Below are positions 17,229 to 25,936 of a DNA stretch of 64,000 bases, piece by piece. The position numbers and the translations under genes were made by a program. This stretch comes from Nucisporomicrobium flavum (GTDB lineage Bacteria; Actinomycetota; Actinomycetes; Mycobacteriales; Micromonosporaceae). The stretch covers positions 124,001 through 188,000 of the forward strand of contig NZ_JADMLH010000002.1 in the NCBI RefSeq assembly GCF_016464385.1, read 5' to 3'. The notes beneath the pieces were generated by a model that worked only from the letters and a program-made list of their open reading frames with translations, did no database searches and had not been told where the DNA came from. Within the stretch, counting starts at the first letter, position 1. Every line of letters starts with the position of its first letter.

Positions 17229-17531
17229 ATGGGGATGATCAGCGACTGGCCCAGCATGGCGGCGTGTCAGAGTGGCGACCCTGACGCGCTGTTCGTGCAG
17301 GGCGCCGAGCAGAACGTGGCGAAGAGGATCTGCCGCAGCTGCCCGGTCCGCTACGAATGCCTCGCCGACGCGCTGGACAACCGGATCGAATTCGGGGTCT
17401 GGGGAGGCATGACCGAGCGGGAGCGCCGCGCGCTGCTGCGCCGGCACCCGCACGTGGCGAGCTGGCGGAAGATGTTCGAAGCCGCGCTGCGCGAGAAGGG
17501 CGCCGACAAGGTGCTCGTCTCGACCCGCTGA
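17229..17531 (+). CDS. wblA: WhiB-family iron-sulfur regulator, WblA/WhiB4 type
   Basis: 100-residue Fe-S-cluster transcription regulator. The four cluster cysteines are Cys13, Cys35, Cys38 and Cys44 (C-x21-C-x2-C-x5-C), followed by the family turn GVWGG (56-60) and the basic stretch TERERRALLRRHP, which contacts DNA or sigma. The blocks ALFVQGAEQNVAK and ECLADALDNRIEFGVWGGMT match WblA of Streptomyces and WhiB4 of mycobacteria from memory. WblA represses or times development and oxidative-stress functions; WhiB4 is a redox regulator. The ATG at 17229 follows AAGGGGGGA at about 9 nt; the next Met (17235) is also possible. Neighbours (PBP divergent, Get3-like ATPase convergent) match the mycobacterial locus and support orthology. 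Confidence 0.92.
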   Translation: MGMISDWPSMAACQSGDPDALFVQGAEQNVAKRICRSCPVRYECLADALDNRIEFGVWGGMTERERRALLRRHPHVASWRKMFEAALREKGADKVLVSTR

Positions 17532-17542
17532 CTGCAGGTGAT

Positions 17543-18682
17543 TCACGCGGTCAGCGCATCGCCGATCGTTCGCAGCCCGTCGACGTCGTGGACGTCGGCG
17601 GGCTGCGCCGTCACCGCCACCGCCGGCACCCGGGGGAACGCGTCGGTGAACCGGGCGGCGACCCGCACCTCCCGCTCGATCAGCCGCAGCAGCCCGGCGT
17701 GCACCCGCAGCGCATCCGCGGTCGTCTGCTGGTCACCCGCCGCGTCGAGCGCGGCGGCGGCCGCCTCGGCCTCGGCGGCCGGCACCGAGTCCAGGGCCGC
17801 CTGGTGGGTGCGGTTGAGCACCAGCCCGGCGAGCGGCATCCGCTCCGCGACCAGCCGCTCCGCGAAATACGCGGCCTCGCGGACCGCGTCGCGCTCCGGA
17901 GCCGCGACCACCAGGAACGCGGTCTGCGGGTCCTGCAGGATCCGGTACGTCTCGTCCGCGCGCTGCCGGAAGCCGCCGAACATCGAGTCCAGGGCGGCGA
18001 CGAAGCCGGACAGGTCGGTCAGCAGCTGAGCGCCGAGAATCTTCTGCACCGCGCGCGAGAAGATCCCGAACGAGGCCGTGACCAGGCTGAACATGCTGCG
18101 CCCGCCGCGCGCCGGCGCCATCAGCATGCGCAGCATCCGGCCGTCGAGGAAGCGCGACAGGCGCGCCGGGGCGTCCAGGAAGTCGAGCGCGGAGCGCGAC
18201 GGCGGGGTGTCCACCACGATCAGGTCCCACTCGTCACGGGACCGCAGCTGACCCAGCTTCTCCATCGCCATGTACTCCTGCGTGCCGGAGAACGTCGAGC
18301 TCATGGCCTGGTAGAAGGGGTTGGCGAAGATCTCCGCGGCGCGCTGCGGCGAGGTGTGCGCCTGGACGACCTCGTCGAACGTGCGCTTCATGTCGAGCAT
18401 CATGGCGTGCAGCTGGCCGCCGGTCGCCTCGGTGTCGATGCCCTTGACCTGCCGCGGCGTGTTGTCCAGCTCGTTGAGGCCCATGGACTGGGCCAGCCGG
18501 CGGGCCGGGTCGATGGTGAGCACGACGGTGCGCCGGCCGTGCTGTTCGGCGGCCCGGAGCCCCAGGGCGGCCGCCGTGGTCGTCTTGCCCACGCCGCCCG
18601 CGCCGCAGCACACGATGATGCGGATGGCCGGGTCGGCGAGCAGGGCGTCGACGTCCAGGCGCGGAGCGGTCTGATCAGCCAC
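17543..18682 (-). CDS. Get3/ArsA-type ATPase, first paralogue (Rv3680-like)
   Basis: 379-residue cytosolic P-loop ATPase of the anion-transporting ATPase (ArsA/Get3) family. The deviant Walker A is GAGGVGKTTTAA (about 27-38), switch I-like LTIDPARRLAQSMG follows, and the second conserved region is LIVVDTPPSRSALDFLDAP. Together with the next gene it forms the two-ATPase pair seen in actinobacteria as Rv3679/Rv3680. Function is inferred to be chaperone-like or in envelope/metabolite stress; no arsenic genes are near. The GTG start at 18682 has TACGCT ending 6 nt upstream, the same hexamer used by the paralogue. It is convergent with wblA (11 bases apart) and lies 68 bases downstream of the second ATPase gene. 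Confidence 0.87.
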   Translation of the reverse strand: MADQTAPRLDVDALLADPAIRIIVCCGAGGVGKTTTAAALGLRAAEQHGRRTVVLTIDPARRLAQSMGLNELDNTPRQVKGIDTEATGGQLHAMMLDMKRTFDEVVQAHTSPQRAAEIFANPFYQAMSSTFSGTQEYMAMEKLGQLRSRDEWDLIVVDTPPSRSALDFLDAPARLSRFLDGRMLRMLMAPARGGRSMFSLVTASFGIFSRAVQKILGAQLLTDLSGFVAALDSMFGGFRQRADETYRILQDPQTAFLVVAAPERDAVREAAYFAERLVAERMPLAGLVLNRTHQAALDSVPAAEAEAAAAALDAAGDQQTTADALRVHAGLLRLIEREVRVAARFTDAFPRVPAVAVTAQPADVHDVDGLRTIGDALTA

Positions 18683-18688
18683 GCTTCG

Positions 18689-18694
18689 AGCGTA
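18689..18694 (-). promoter_or_regulatory. Putative -10 element for the first Get3-like gene
   Basis: TACGCT on the minus strand ends 6 nt before the GTG at 18682. The context TACGCTCGA...GCGTG is nearly identical to that before the second Get3-like gene. Confidence 0.5.
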
Positions 18695-18750
18695 CTGACT
18701 CGTGGGGTGCGGCGCGGGTGGAGCACAGCGGTGTGTGGGGGGTCAGACAC

Positions 18751-19704
18751 TCATCTGACAGACATGAGCACCGCGGCGAGGCGGTGCAACCCGTCGAGGT
18801 CGACGCCCTCCTCCAGCATCGGCAGCTCCACCATCGGATGGTCCGTCTCGGCGAGGTCGGCCCGCAGCGACTCCTCCAGCTCCCGCCGGGTGAGGTGCGC
18901 CTTGGCCTCGGCCTGCAGCCCGGCGACCGTCGCCGGGTCGGTGGGCAGGCCGGCCGCCGCCAGCCCGCGCTTCAGCTCGGTCTTGGTGACCTTGGCGCCG
19001 GCCAGCAACGGGGGCCGGGCGCCGTTGACGATGATCCGGCCCACCGGGATGTGCAGGGTGCCCAGCTCGGCGATGGCGTCCAGGCTCTCCTGCACCGGCA
19101 TCTCCTCGAGCAGCGTGACCACGTGCACGGAGGTCATCGGCGAGCGCAGCAGGGAGGCGACGCCCTCGCTCTGGGTCTTGATGGGCCCCATCTTCGCCAG
19201 CTTGGCGGTCTCCGCCGTGACGTTCAGGAAGCGGCCGATCCGGCCGGTCGGCGGCGCGTCCAGCACCACAGCGTCGTACGCGCGCCGGCCGTCCGCCGAG
19301 CGCGTGGTCGCCTCCTTCACCTTGCCGGTGAGCAGCACGTCCCGAAGGCCGGGGGCGATGGTGGTGGCGAAGTCGATCGCGCCGATCTTGCGCAGGGCGC
19401 GGCCGGCGGCGCCCAGCTTGTAGAACATGTCGAGGTACTCCAGCAGAGCCTCCTCGGGATCCACCGCCAGCGCGCGCACCTCCCCGTCGGCCTCGGCCGG
19501 GGTGGCGATCCGCAGCTCCTCGTACGGCAGGGGCTCGGTGCCGAAGAGCTGGGCGATGCCCTGCCGCCCCTCGACCTCGACGAGCAGCGTGCGGTGCCCG
19601 CCGGCCGCGAGTCCCAGAGCCAGCGCCGCCGCCACCGTGGTCTTGCCCGTCCCGCCCTTGCCCGTCACCACGTGCAGACGGGCGGGCCAACTGTTCCTAC
19701 CCAC
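18751..19704 (-). CDS. Get3/ArsA-type ATPase, second paralogue (Rv3679-like)
   Basis: About 317-residue cytosolic ATPase, partner of the Get3-like gene downstream. Walker A is VTGKGGTGKTTVAAALALG near the N-terminus; LLVEVEGRQGIAQLFGTEPL and AVVLDAPPTGRIGRFLNV are the other family blocks. The GTG at 19704 is preferred because TACGCT ends 7 nt upstream (19717-19712), mirroring the paralogue. An ATG at 19725, seven codons earlier, is an alternative that would place that hexamer inside the gene. Bacterial Get3-like pairs probably act as heteromers; in M. tuberculosis the pair is tied to envelope/metabolic stress (family knowledge). The gene upstream (19729) is co-oriented and may share a transcript. 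Confidence 0.85.
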   Translation of the reverse strand: MGRNSWPARLHVVTGKGGTGKTTVAAALALGLAAGGHRTLLVEVEGRQGIAQLFGTEPLPYEELRIATPAEADGEVRALAVDPEEALLEYLDMFYKLGAAGRALRKIGAIDFATTIAPGLRDVLLTGKVKEATTRSADGRRAYDAVVLDAPPTGRIGRFLNVTAETAKLAKMGPIKTQSEGVASLLRSPMTSVHVVTLLEEMPVQESLDAIAELGTLHIPVGRIIVNGARPPLLAGAKVTKTELKRGLAAAGLPTDPATVAGLQAEAKAHLTRRELEESLRADLAETDHPMVELPMLEEGVDLDGLHRLAAVLMSVR

Positions 19705-19711
19705 GCTGTCG

Positions 19712-19717
19712 AGCGTA
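19712..19717 (-). promoter_or_regulatory. Putative -10 element for the second Get3-like gene
   Basis: TACGCT on the minus strand ends 7 nt before the GTG at 19704. It implies that the ATG at 19725 is not the translation start. Confidence 0.4.
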
Positions 19718-19728
19718 CGTGTCATCTC

Positions 19729-20613
19729 TCAGCCGTTGATGTCGCAGACGAGCCAGCCGGTCTTGCGGATCACGGTGAACGTCAGCTGCTGCTGCGCGGC
19801 CTTCTCGTCGTCCGTGGTCATCGTGAGCTGCACGGCCACCACGGCCTTCTTCTCGCTCTGCCCCGAGACGGCGGGCTCGGTCCACCGGAAGACCGGGGCC
19901 TGGTACTCGTTCGCGTACCCCCTGATCCGGTTGATCCTCTCCTGGAGCTGGTCCTGGTCGCGGGCCTCGCGGCAGACGAGGTCGCCGGCCGCGCCCGCGT
20001 CCTGCTGGGTGTAGGCGGCGGTGAGGAACCGGTCGACGGCCGTGGCCGGGTCCGGCGAGCCCTTGCCGCTGTCGGCGTTGCGCAGCAGCATCAGCGCGGA
20101 GAGCGTGCCGCCGCCGAAGAGCAGCAGCGTCAGGACCAGGGCGAGCGCGACCCACAGCGCGGTACGCCGCCGCCTCGGCGGGTCGGCCACCACGGTCTCG
20201 GTGCCGTGCGGGTCGAACGGCACCTCCCACGGCTGCGGCAGCATCCTCAGCGGGATGGCCTCGGTGGGCTGGTCGTGCTGGATGCCGGGCTGGACCTCGG
20301 CGGGCGGGGAGTGCTCGAAGGCCAGGTGCTCGGGCGGGTGCGTACGCCACTCGCCCGGCTTCTCGTGCTTGGCGTGCCACGGCCCGGCCGGCGGCTCCTG
20401 GTGCCAGACGACCTCGCCCTCGACGGTCTCCGCCCCGGCCACGGGCGCGGGCGGCCCGGCGGGGTGCGGATGACCGGGCTCGCCGGGATACGCCCCCAGC
20501 GGCGGCCACTGTGGTGCGCCCGGTACCTGCGCGTCGGTGAGGTCCGACGCCGGCGCCTCCTCGGCGGCGATGGAGGACGCCCGCGGGGTCCGCCCCGGCG
20601 GCTGTTCCGTCAT
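19729..20613 (-). CDS. Proline-rich single-pass membrane protein with C-terminal lumazine/NTF2-like domain
   Basis: 294 residues. A long Pro/Glu/His-rich cytoplasmic N-terminus (about 1-145) precedes one membrane segment (LWVALALVLTLLLFGGGTLS). The extracytoplasmic domain of about 115 residues has the pattern of NTF2-like/lipoprotein-associated domains (AVDRFLTAAYTQQDAGAAGDLVC, ending KTGWLVCDING, with two Cys that could pair). No enzyme motif is visible and the function is unknown. The ATG has GGGGG about 5 nt upstream. The same architecture recurs at 57821-58345 and 60088-60642, so these may be distant members of one accessory-protein type. Confidence 0.7.
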   Translation of the reverse strand: MTEQPPGRTPRASSIAAEEAPASDLTDAQVPGAPQWPPLGAYPGEPGHPHPAGPPAPVAGAETVEGEVVWHQEPPAGPWHAKHEKPGEWRTHPPEHLAFEHSPPAEVQPGIQHDQPTEAIPLRMLPQPWEVPFDPHGTETVVADPPRRRRTALWVALALVLTLLLFGGGTLSALMLLRNADSGKGSPDPATAVDRFLTAAYTQQDAGAAGDLVCREARDQDQLQERINRIRGYANEYQAPVFRWTEPAVSGQSEKKAVVAVQLTMTTDDEKAAQQQLTFTVIRKTGWLVCDING

Positions 20614-20743
20614 CGAACCCCCTGATCAACGCCCGTTGCGGCTCACCTGAAGGTTAGTGGAATCCGGTCGGGCGCGAGGCAGCTCCGGGCGTGACTAGGC
20701 TGTCGCGCAGGCATCCGATCTACCGCAGGGAGCTGGGCGAGCA

Positions 20744-20899
20744 ATGCAGAAGTGGGAGTACGTGACCGTGCCGCTGCTGGTCCACGCGACCAAGCAGATC
20801 CTCGACAACTGGGGTGAGGACGGCTGGGAGCTGGTGCAGGTCGTGCCCGGCCCCAACCAGGAGCAGCTGGTCGCGTACATGAAGCGGGCGAAGCAGTGA
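20744..20899 (+). CDS. DUF4177 small protein
   Basis: 51-residue protein starting MQKWEYVTVPLLVH and containing NWGEDGWELVQVVPG, the core of the DUF4177 family (compare Rv3678A). No function is known. It is the first gene of a rightward run; its TGA overlaps the GTG of the RidA gene (GTGA), so the two are translationally coupled. AGGGAG lies upstream at a rather long distance. Confidence 0.85.
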   Translation: MQKWEYVTVPLLVHATKQILDNWGEDGWELVQVVPGPNQEQLVAYMKRAKQ

Positions 20900-21387
20900 C
20901 GGCTCCGACTCCCGTGAGCGGCGACGGTGGCGCGGACGCGTACGCGAAGCTGGCCGAGCTGGGCCTGACGCTCCCGACCGTGGTGCCGCCGCTGGCGTCG
21001 TACGTGCCGGCCGTGCAGTCGGGCAACTACGTCTACGTCTCCGGGCAGCTGCCGATGGTGGACGGGAAGCTGCCGTACACCGGGAAGGTCGGCGCGGACG
21101 TCACCCCCGAGCAGGGCACCGAGCTGGCCCGTTACTGCGCGCTGAACGCGCTCGCGGCGATCGACGCGCTGGTCGGCCTGGGCCGGGTCGTGAAGATCGT
21201 CAAGGTGACCGGGTTCGTGGCGTCGGCCGAGGGCTTCACCGGCCAGCCGGCCGTGGTAAACGGGGCGTCGAACCTGTTCGGCGACGTGCTCGGCGAGCTG
21301 GGCCGGCACGCGCGCAGCGCGGTGGGCGTCTCGGAGCTCCCCCTCGGCGCGCCGGTCGAGGTCGAGGTCATCGCGGAGATCGCCTGA
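20896..21387 (+). CDS. RidA (YjgF/YER057c/UK114) family protein, Rv3678c-like
   Basis: 163-residue cytosolic protein. RidA enzymes hydrolyse reactive enamine/imine intermediates from PLP enzymes. Family blocks: SYVPAVQSGNYVYVSGQLPM, ALNALAAIDALVGLGRVVKI, and VSELPLGAPVEVEVIAEI. The catalytic arginine typical of the canonical RidA subgroup (in a C-V-x-R-x-x-L-P-like context) is not present here (it reads ARSAVGVSELPL), so it may belong to a non-canonical subgroup. It starts inside the preceding DUF4177 stop (GTGA). A gap of 106 bases separates it from the MBL gene. Confidence 0.85.
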   Translation: MTAPTPVSGDGGADAYAKLAELGLTLPTVVPPLASYVPAVQSGNYVYVSGQLPMVDGKLPYTGKVGADVTPEQGTELARYCALNALAAIDALVGLGRVVKIVKVTGFVASAEGFTGQPAVVNGASNLFGDVLGELGRHARSAVGVSELPLGAPVEVEVIAEIA

Positions 21388-21493
21388 ATCGGGCGTCTCC
21401 ACTCCAAGGAGTGACCGTGGGTTGACCGGGTCGCACAATGCGTGCTCGGTCCCCCGGTCCCCGGCGACGTACCATGCGCTGGGGGGTGTATCT

Positions 21494-22264
21494 GTGTCGT
21501 CGCAGGTGGAGCGGTTGCCGGAGTGGGTCACGCCGCTGCGCGCACCCAATGCGGGCCCGATGACGCTTGACGGCACCAACAGCTGGGTGCTTCGCGCGCC
21601 GGGCGCCCGGGACGCCGTGGTGATCGACCCCGGGCCGGACGACGCCGGGCATCTCGCCTCGCTGGCCGAGCACCGGCCGCTGAGCGCCATCCTGGTCACG
21701 CACGGCCACCACGATCACGTCGAGGGCACCGAGACGCTGTCGCGGATGCTCGGCGGCGTGCCGATCCTCGCGGCCGACCCCCGGCACGGGGACCCGCTGC
21801 CGCCCCGGATGCGCCTCGCGGGCCTCGACATCGAGGTCGTCGCCACGCCCGGGCACACCGCCGACTCGGTCTGTTTCGTGGCCGAGGACGCGATCTTCAC
21901 CGGCGACACCGTGCTGGGCCGGGGCACCGCCGTGGTGGCGTGGCCCGACGGCGACCTCGGCGCGTACCTGGACAGCCTCGCGGCGCTGCGGGCGTACCCG
22001 ATGCTCATGCTGCCCGGCCACGGCCCGGTGCGGGCCGACTGCGCCGAGCTGGCCCGGGCCTATCTCGCCCACCGGCATGAACGACTCGAGCAGGTGCGCG
22101 CCGCGATGGCCGCCGGTGCTGACACACCGGAGGCGGTCGTTGACGCGGTGTATCCCGACGTCGACCCGAAGGTGCGCTTCGCGGCCGAATGGTCCGCCCG
22201 GGCGCAACTCGACTTCCTGAGGCGGGAATCACAGCCGGGCCCGCAAGAGTTGGACCCGCTGTGA
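21494..22264 (+). CDS. Metallo-beta-lactamase-fold hydrolase (Rv3677c-like)
   Basis: 256-residue MBL-fold enzyme. The metal motif is THGHHDHVEG (HxHxDH); further ligands lie in ATPGHTADSV, FTGDTVLGRG and LPGHGPV. MTLDGTNSWVLR near the start is typical of the hydroxyacylglutathione hydrolase/LACTB2-like branch, and RAYLAHRHERLEQV matches the C-terminal part of that branch. The substrate is unknown. The GTG at 21494 is preferred (GGGGGG about 8 nt upstream, 13 residues before LRAPN); an earlier in-frame start at 21422 is less like the family. The stop overlaps the GTG of the cyclase gene (GTGA). Confidence 0.85.
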   Translation: MSSQVERLPEWVTPLRAPNAGPMTLDGTNSWVLRAPGARDAVVIDPGPDDAGHLASLAEHRPLSAILVTHGHHDHVEGTETLSRMLGGVPILAADPRHGDPLPPRMRLAGLDIEVVATPGHTADSVCFVAEDAIFTGDTVLGRGTAVVAWPDGDLGAYLDSLAALRAYPMLMLPGHGPVRADCAELARAYLAHRHERLEQVRAAMAAGADTPEAVVDAVYPDVDPKVRFAAEWSARAQLDFLRRESQPGPQELDPL

Positions 22265-25200
22265 CCTGTCCTGTGTGTGGAACCGTGGCCGTTCCCGGCG
22301 CCCGTTTCTGCCACAACTGCGGCGCGGCGCTGCCCGCGGCCGCCACGCTCCCGGCGGCGGAACGACGGATCGTCACCGTGCTGTTCGGTGACCTCTCCGA
22401 CTTCACGTCGTGGTCGGAGGATCTCGACCCGGAGCGGGTCGGCGCGGTCACCGACCGCGTTCTCGCCGCGCTGGCCGGGGCGGTCAAGACCTTCGGCGGG
22501 CACGTCGACAAGCTCACCGGCGACGGCATCATGGCGGTCTTCGGCGCGCCCGTCGCCCACGAGGACGACGCCGAGCGGGCGGTACGCGCGGCCCTGAGCA
22601 TGCAGCGCGCGGTCCGGCGGGTGCTGGACGACGAGCGCGGCGGCGGTGCGCCGCTCGGGCTGCGCGTCGGCCTGAACACCGGCGAGGTCGTCGCGGGCAT
22701 CCAGGCCGCGATCGAGTACACGGTCATCGGCGACACCGTGAACACAGCCGCCCGGCTGGCCGACGCCGCCGCGGTGGGCGCGGTGTACGCGGGCTCCCGG
22801 ACCGCCGCGGGCACCCGGCACGTCGCCTCGTGGCGGCAGCTGCGGGCGCTGCGGCTCAAGGGCAAGCGGGAGCCGGTGCCGGCGTACGAGCTGCTTGGCC
22901 TGCACGACGCACCCGGCACGCGCTCCGGGCTCGGCGACGAGGCGCCGTTCGTGGGCCGCGAGACCGAGCTGGGCCGGGTCGCGGGGCGGCTCGCCGAGGT
23001 GATCGACTCCGGCGCCCCGCGGGTCATGGTGATGACCGCGGAGGCCGGCATCGGCAAGACCCGGTTCGCCGGCGAGGTGAAGCGCCTGGCGGCCGGCTAC
23101 GACGTCGGCGCCGGACGGTTCGCCGCGCACACCGGCGCGCGGGTGCTGCGGGCGCGCTGCCGGGCCTTCGGCGAGCGGCGCCGCTTCGCCCCGCTGGCCG
23201 ACCTCGTGCGCAAGGCCGCGGGCCTGCCCAAGGACGTGGCCGCCACGATGACCCGCACGGTCGTCGAGGAGCGGCTGCGCAAGGTCGTCAGCCGGCTGGC
23301 CCGCGACGGCGAGACCCCGGACGTCGACCTCGACCGGCTGCTCGCGCTGCTCGGGTACGGCGAGGCGCCCGGCAACGCGGTGGGGCCGGCGGCGGTGGCC
23401 GAGTGGCAGCCCACCGGTGGCGCCCGGCCGGAGACCGAGACCATCCCGATCGCGGTCGCCGGGCTGCTCACCGCGCTGTCCCGGGAGGCGCCGCTGGTCG
23501 TGATCGTGGACGACCTGCACGACGCCACCGCGGAGACGATCGACGCGCTCGGCGGCGTGCTGTCCCGCCTCGAGGGCCCGGTGGTGATGCTGCTGCTCGG
23601 CCGCCCCGAGCTGGTCCGTACGGCCGGCGCGCTGACCCGCCTCGCGGACGCCGAGATCCACAGCCTGCCCCCGCTGCGTGGCGCGGACGCGTCCCGGCTG
23701 CTGACGTCGTACCTGAACGGCGGGAAGCTGCCGCAGCAGGACGCGGACCGCCTGCTGGCCACCGCTCAGGGCAACCCGTTCTATCTCGCTGAGCTGGTCA
23801 CGCTGCTGATGGAACGCGGTGCGCTGATGCCCGCGGTGGGCGCCAACGCGGCCGGCAAGTGGCAGCTCGCCGCCGGATCGCTGGGCAGCCAGCTGCTCTC
23901 CCGCGACCTCGCCGCCGTGCTCGCGGCCCGCATCGACGCGCTGCCCACCGAGCCGCGGTCGGTCCTGCGCGACGCCGCGGTGGTCGGAGACACCGTTCCC
24001 ACCGGCGCGATCGAGGCGCTGCGCGACCGCCGGTCCGCCGGTGACGCCCGTCCCGGCGCGGTCGCCGCGGTGGAGCTGGAACGCGCGGTCGACGAGCTGC
24101 TGCAGCGCCGCATGCTGCACCGGGTCCGCGGCGGCTACGCGTTCGCCACCCCGCTCATGCGCGAGGCCGCGTACGCCGGCATCGGCAAGGCGGACCTCGC
24201 GGAGCGGCACGCGTACCTGGCGCGCTGGGCGGCGCCGGAGTCGATCACGACGCTCGGGTACGACGCCGCCTCCCGGCTGAGCATGGGCGAGAACGAGCGC
24301 GACGCGTTCGTGGCCGCTCACGTGGAGTGCGCGGTGGAGCTCGCCGACCAGGTGCGGCTCCGTCCCGAGGCGAGCGTCCGCGACGTCGCGCCGCTCGGCG
24401 TGGCCGCGCTCGGCCGGATGGCCCGGCGTGCCCTCGCCAACATCGAGCCCGCCGCCTCGATCGCGTACGCCGAACGCGCCACCGGGCTCACCAAGGACGG
24501 CCTGCCCCTCTCCGACCAGCTCGTGCACGCCCGCGCGCTGCTGCGCCTGGGCCGGGCGACCGAGGCGCTGACCCACGGCGAGAAGATCGCCGAGTCGGCC
24601 GAGAACGAGCCGGTGTGCCGCGCCGAGGCCCTGCTCGTGGTCGGACGGGCGCAGGAGGCGCTGGGCGACGTGCCGAAGGCGGTCGTCGCCTGGCAGGAGG
24701 CGCTCGAAGTGGCCACCGAGGCCGAGCTCGCCCCGGAACGCGCCAACGCGATGCGGCGGCTCGGCATGGCCGACTTCCTCGCCGGCCGGCTCAGCCAGGC
24801 CAGCAGCCGGTTCGCCTCCGCGTACCAGGTGACGCTGGCCGCGGGCGACCGGCACGGGCAGGCCTGGGCGCTGCAGAACCTGGCCTGGGTCACCACCACG
24901 CGCGGGGACTTTGCGGGCACCGACGCCGTCCTCGGGCGGGCCGCGCGGCTGTTCGCCGAGCTCGGTGACCCGGTCGGCCGCTCCTGGCTGCGCGGCACCA
25001 CGGCGTTCGCCCGGCTGCTCGCCGGGCGGCTGCAGGAGTCGCGGCGGCTGGCCCGGATCTTCCTCCCGTTCGGTGACCGGGTCGGTGAGGGCTGGGCGGT
25101 GGGCACGCTGCGGGCGGTCGAGGCGTACGCGGCCGCCGAGCTGGGTGACCTGGCCGAGGCGGACGGCGAGGCGCGGCGGGCGTACCGGGACTTCGACGTG

Positions 25201-25905
25201 GTCTCCGACGACTGGGGACGTGGCCTGGCGCTCGTGGTCCGCGGCGTCATCGCCCGCGGCGTGGGTGAGTTCGATCACGCCCACGATCTGCTCACCGACG
25301 CGCTCGGGTACGCCGATCGCACCGGCCACCCGCTGCTGCTCGGCATGGCGGGTACGCTGCGCGGTTTCGTGGCGCTGCAACGTGGTGACGGCGAGGCCGC
25401 CGAGGACGACGCGCGCCGCGTGATGACGTCGGTGGAGCCGCACAATCCGCTCGCGCCCGCGCAGGTGGGGCCGCGGGTGCTGCTCGCCGAGGCGCGGATG
25501 CGGGCGGGCGATCCCGGTACGGCGGTCGGCCTGCTCGCTCCGATCGCCAGCGACACCGGCGGCTCGCTGTTGTTCTCCCGGCGGCACGCGCTGGCGTCGT
25601 ACGCCTCGGCGCTGCTGGCCGAGGGCCGGGTGGAGGCGGCGGCCACGTGGATCCGCCGGGCCCGCGAGGTGCGCGCGGAGGACGTACGCAGCGGTGTCGT
25701 CGCGGCGATGGTGCAGGCCCGGGTGCACGCGGCGGCCGGAAATATGCCCGCGGCACGGGACGCGGCGGAGGAAGGGGTGCTGCTCGCGTACTCCACCGAG
25801 CAGGCCAGCGAACGGGTGGCGGCGGAGGAGTTGCGGGACGCTCTGGGACTTTCCATCGTGGAACCGGCGGAATCTGTCGCGTACGCGTCTGACGTGCCGG
25901 GATGA
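22261..25905 (+). CDS. Zinc-ribbon / class III adenylate cyclase / AAA ATPase / TPR-like signalling protein
   Basis: 1214-residue cytosolic protein. A zinc ribbon (Cys3, 6, 17, 20) is followed by a class III nucleotide cyclase (about 35-215) with all key residues: metal Asp44 in FGDLSDFT and Asp88 in KLTGDGIM, substrate residues Lys84 and Asp158 (VIGDTVNTAARL), and transition-state Asn161 and Arg165. It should be active and, from the Lys/Asp pair, make cAMP. A STAND-like AAA domain follows (VGRETELGRV, P-loop AEAGIGKT near 262-269, Walker B LVVIVDDLHD), then a long helical TPR-like region to the end. The GTG overlaps the MBL stop. The kinase gene begins 31 bases downstream and crp lies 5.3 kb away, suggesting a cAMP module. 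The input signal is unknown. Confidence 0.87.
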   Translation: MTCPVCGTVAVPGARFCHNCGAALPAAATLPAAERRIVTVLFGDLSDFTSWSEDLDPERVGAVTDRVLAALAGAVKTFGGHVDKLTGDGIMAVFGAPVAHEDDAERAVRAALSMQRAVRRVLDDERGGGAPLGLRVGLNTGEVVAGIQAAIEYTVIGDTVNTAARLADAAAVGAVYAGSRTAAGTRHVASWRQLRALRLKGKREPVPAYELLGLHDAPGTRSGLGDEAPFVGRETELGRVAGRLAEVIDSGAPRVMVMTAEAGIGKTRFAGEVKRLAAGYDVGAGRFAAHTGARVLRARCRAFGERRRFAPLADLVRKAAGLPKDVAATMTRTVVEERLRKVVSRLARDGETPDVDLDRLLALLGYGEAPGNAVGPAAVAEWQPTGGARPETETIPIAVAGLLTALSREAPLVVIVDDLHDATAETIDALGGVLSRLEGPVVMLLLGRPELVRTAGALTRLADAEIHSLPPLRGADASRLLTSYLNGGKLPQQDADRLLATAQGNPFYLAELVTLLMERGALMPAVGANAAGKWQLAAGSLGSQLLSRDLAAVLAARIDALPTEPRSVLRDAAVVGDTVPTGAIEALRDRRSAGDARPGAVAAVELERAVDELLQRRMLHRVRGGYAFATPLMREAAYAGIGKADLAERHAYLARWAAPESITTLGYDAASRLSMGENERDAFVAAHVECAVELADQVRLRPEASVRDVAPLGVAALGRMARRALANIEPAASIAYAERATGLTKDGLPLSDQLVHARALLRLGRATEALTHGEKIAESAENEPVCRAEALLVVGRAQEALGDVPKAVVAWQEALEVATEAELAPERANAMRRLGMADFLAGRLSQASSRFASAYQVTLAAGDRHGQAWALQNLAWVTTTRGDFAGTDAVLGRAARLFAELGDPVGRSWLRGTTAFARLLAGRLQESRRLARIFLPFGDRVGEGWAVGTLRAVEAYAAAELGDLAEADGEARRAYRDFDVVSDDWGRGLALVVRGVIARGVGEFDHAHDLLTDALGYADRTGHPLLLGMAGTLRGFVALQRGDGEAAEDDARRVMTSVEPHNPLAPAQVGPRVLLAEARMRAGDPGTAVGLLAPIASDTGGSLLFSRRHALASYASALLAEGRVEAAATWIRRAREVRAEDVRSGVVAAMVQARVHAAAGNMPAARDAAEEGVLLAYSTEQASERVAAEELRDALGLSIVEPAESVAYASDVPG

Positions 25906-25923
25906 TCGACGCCGCACTTCGCG

Positions 25924-25929
25924 TATTTT
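25924..25929 (+). promoter_or_regulatory. Putative -10 element for leaderless Ser/Thr kinase gene
   Basis: TATTTT ends 7 nt before the kinase GTG at 25937, in an AT-rich patch that is unusual in this window. Confidence 0.5.
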
Positions 25930-25936
25930 CTAAGCC

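Noticed and set aside
22060..25917. 1285-codon open frame on the minus strand opposite the cyclase gene
   Set aside because: The plus-strand protein has clear cyclase and AAA motifs; the minus-strand reading is low-complexity Arg/Gly/His and follows from strong GC codon bias.
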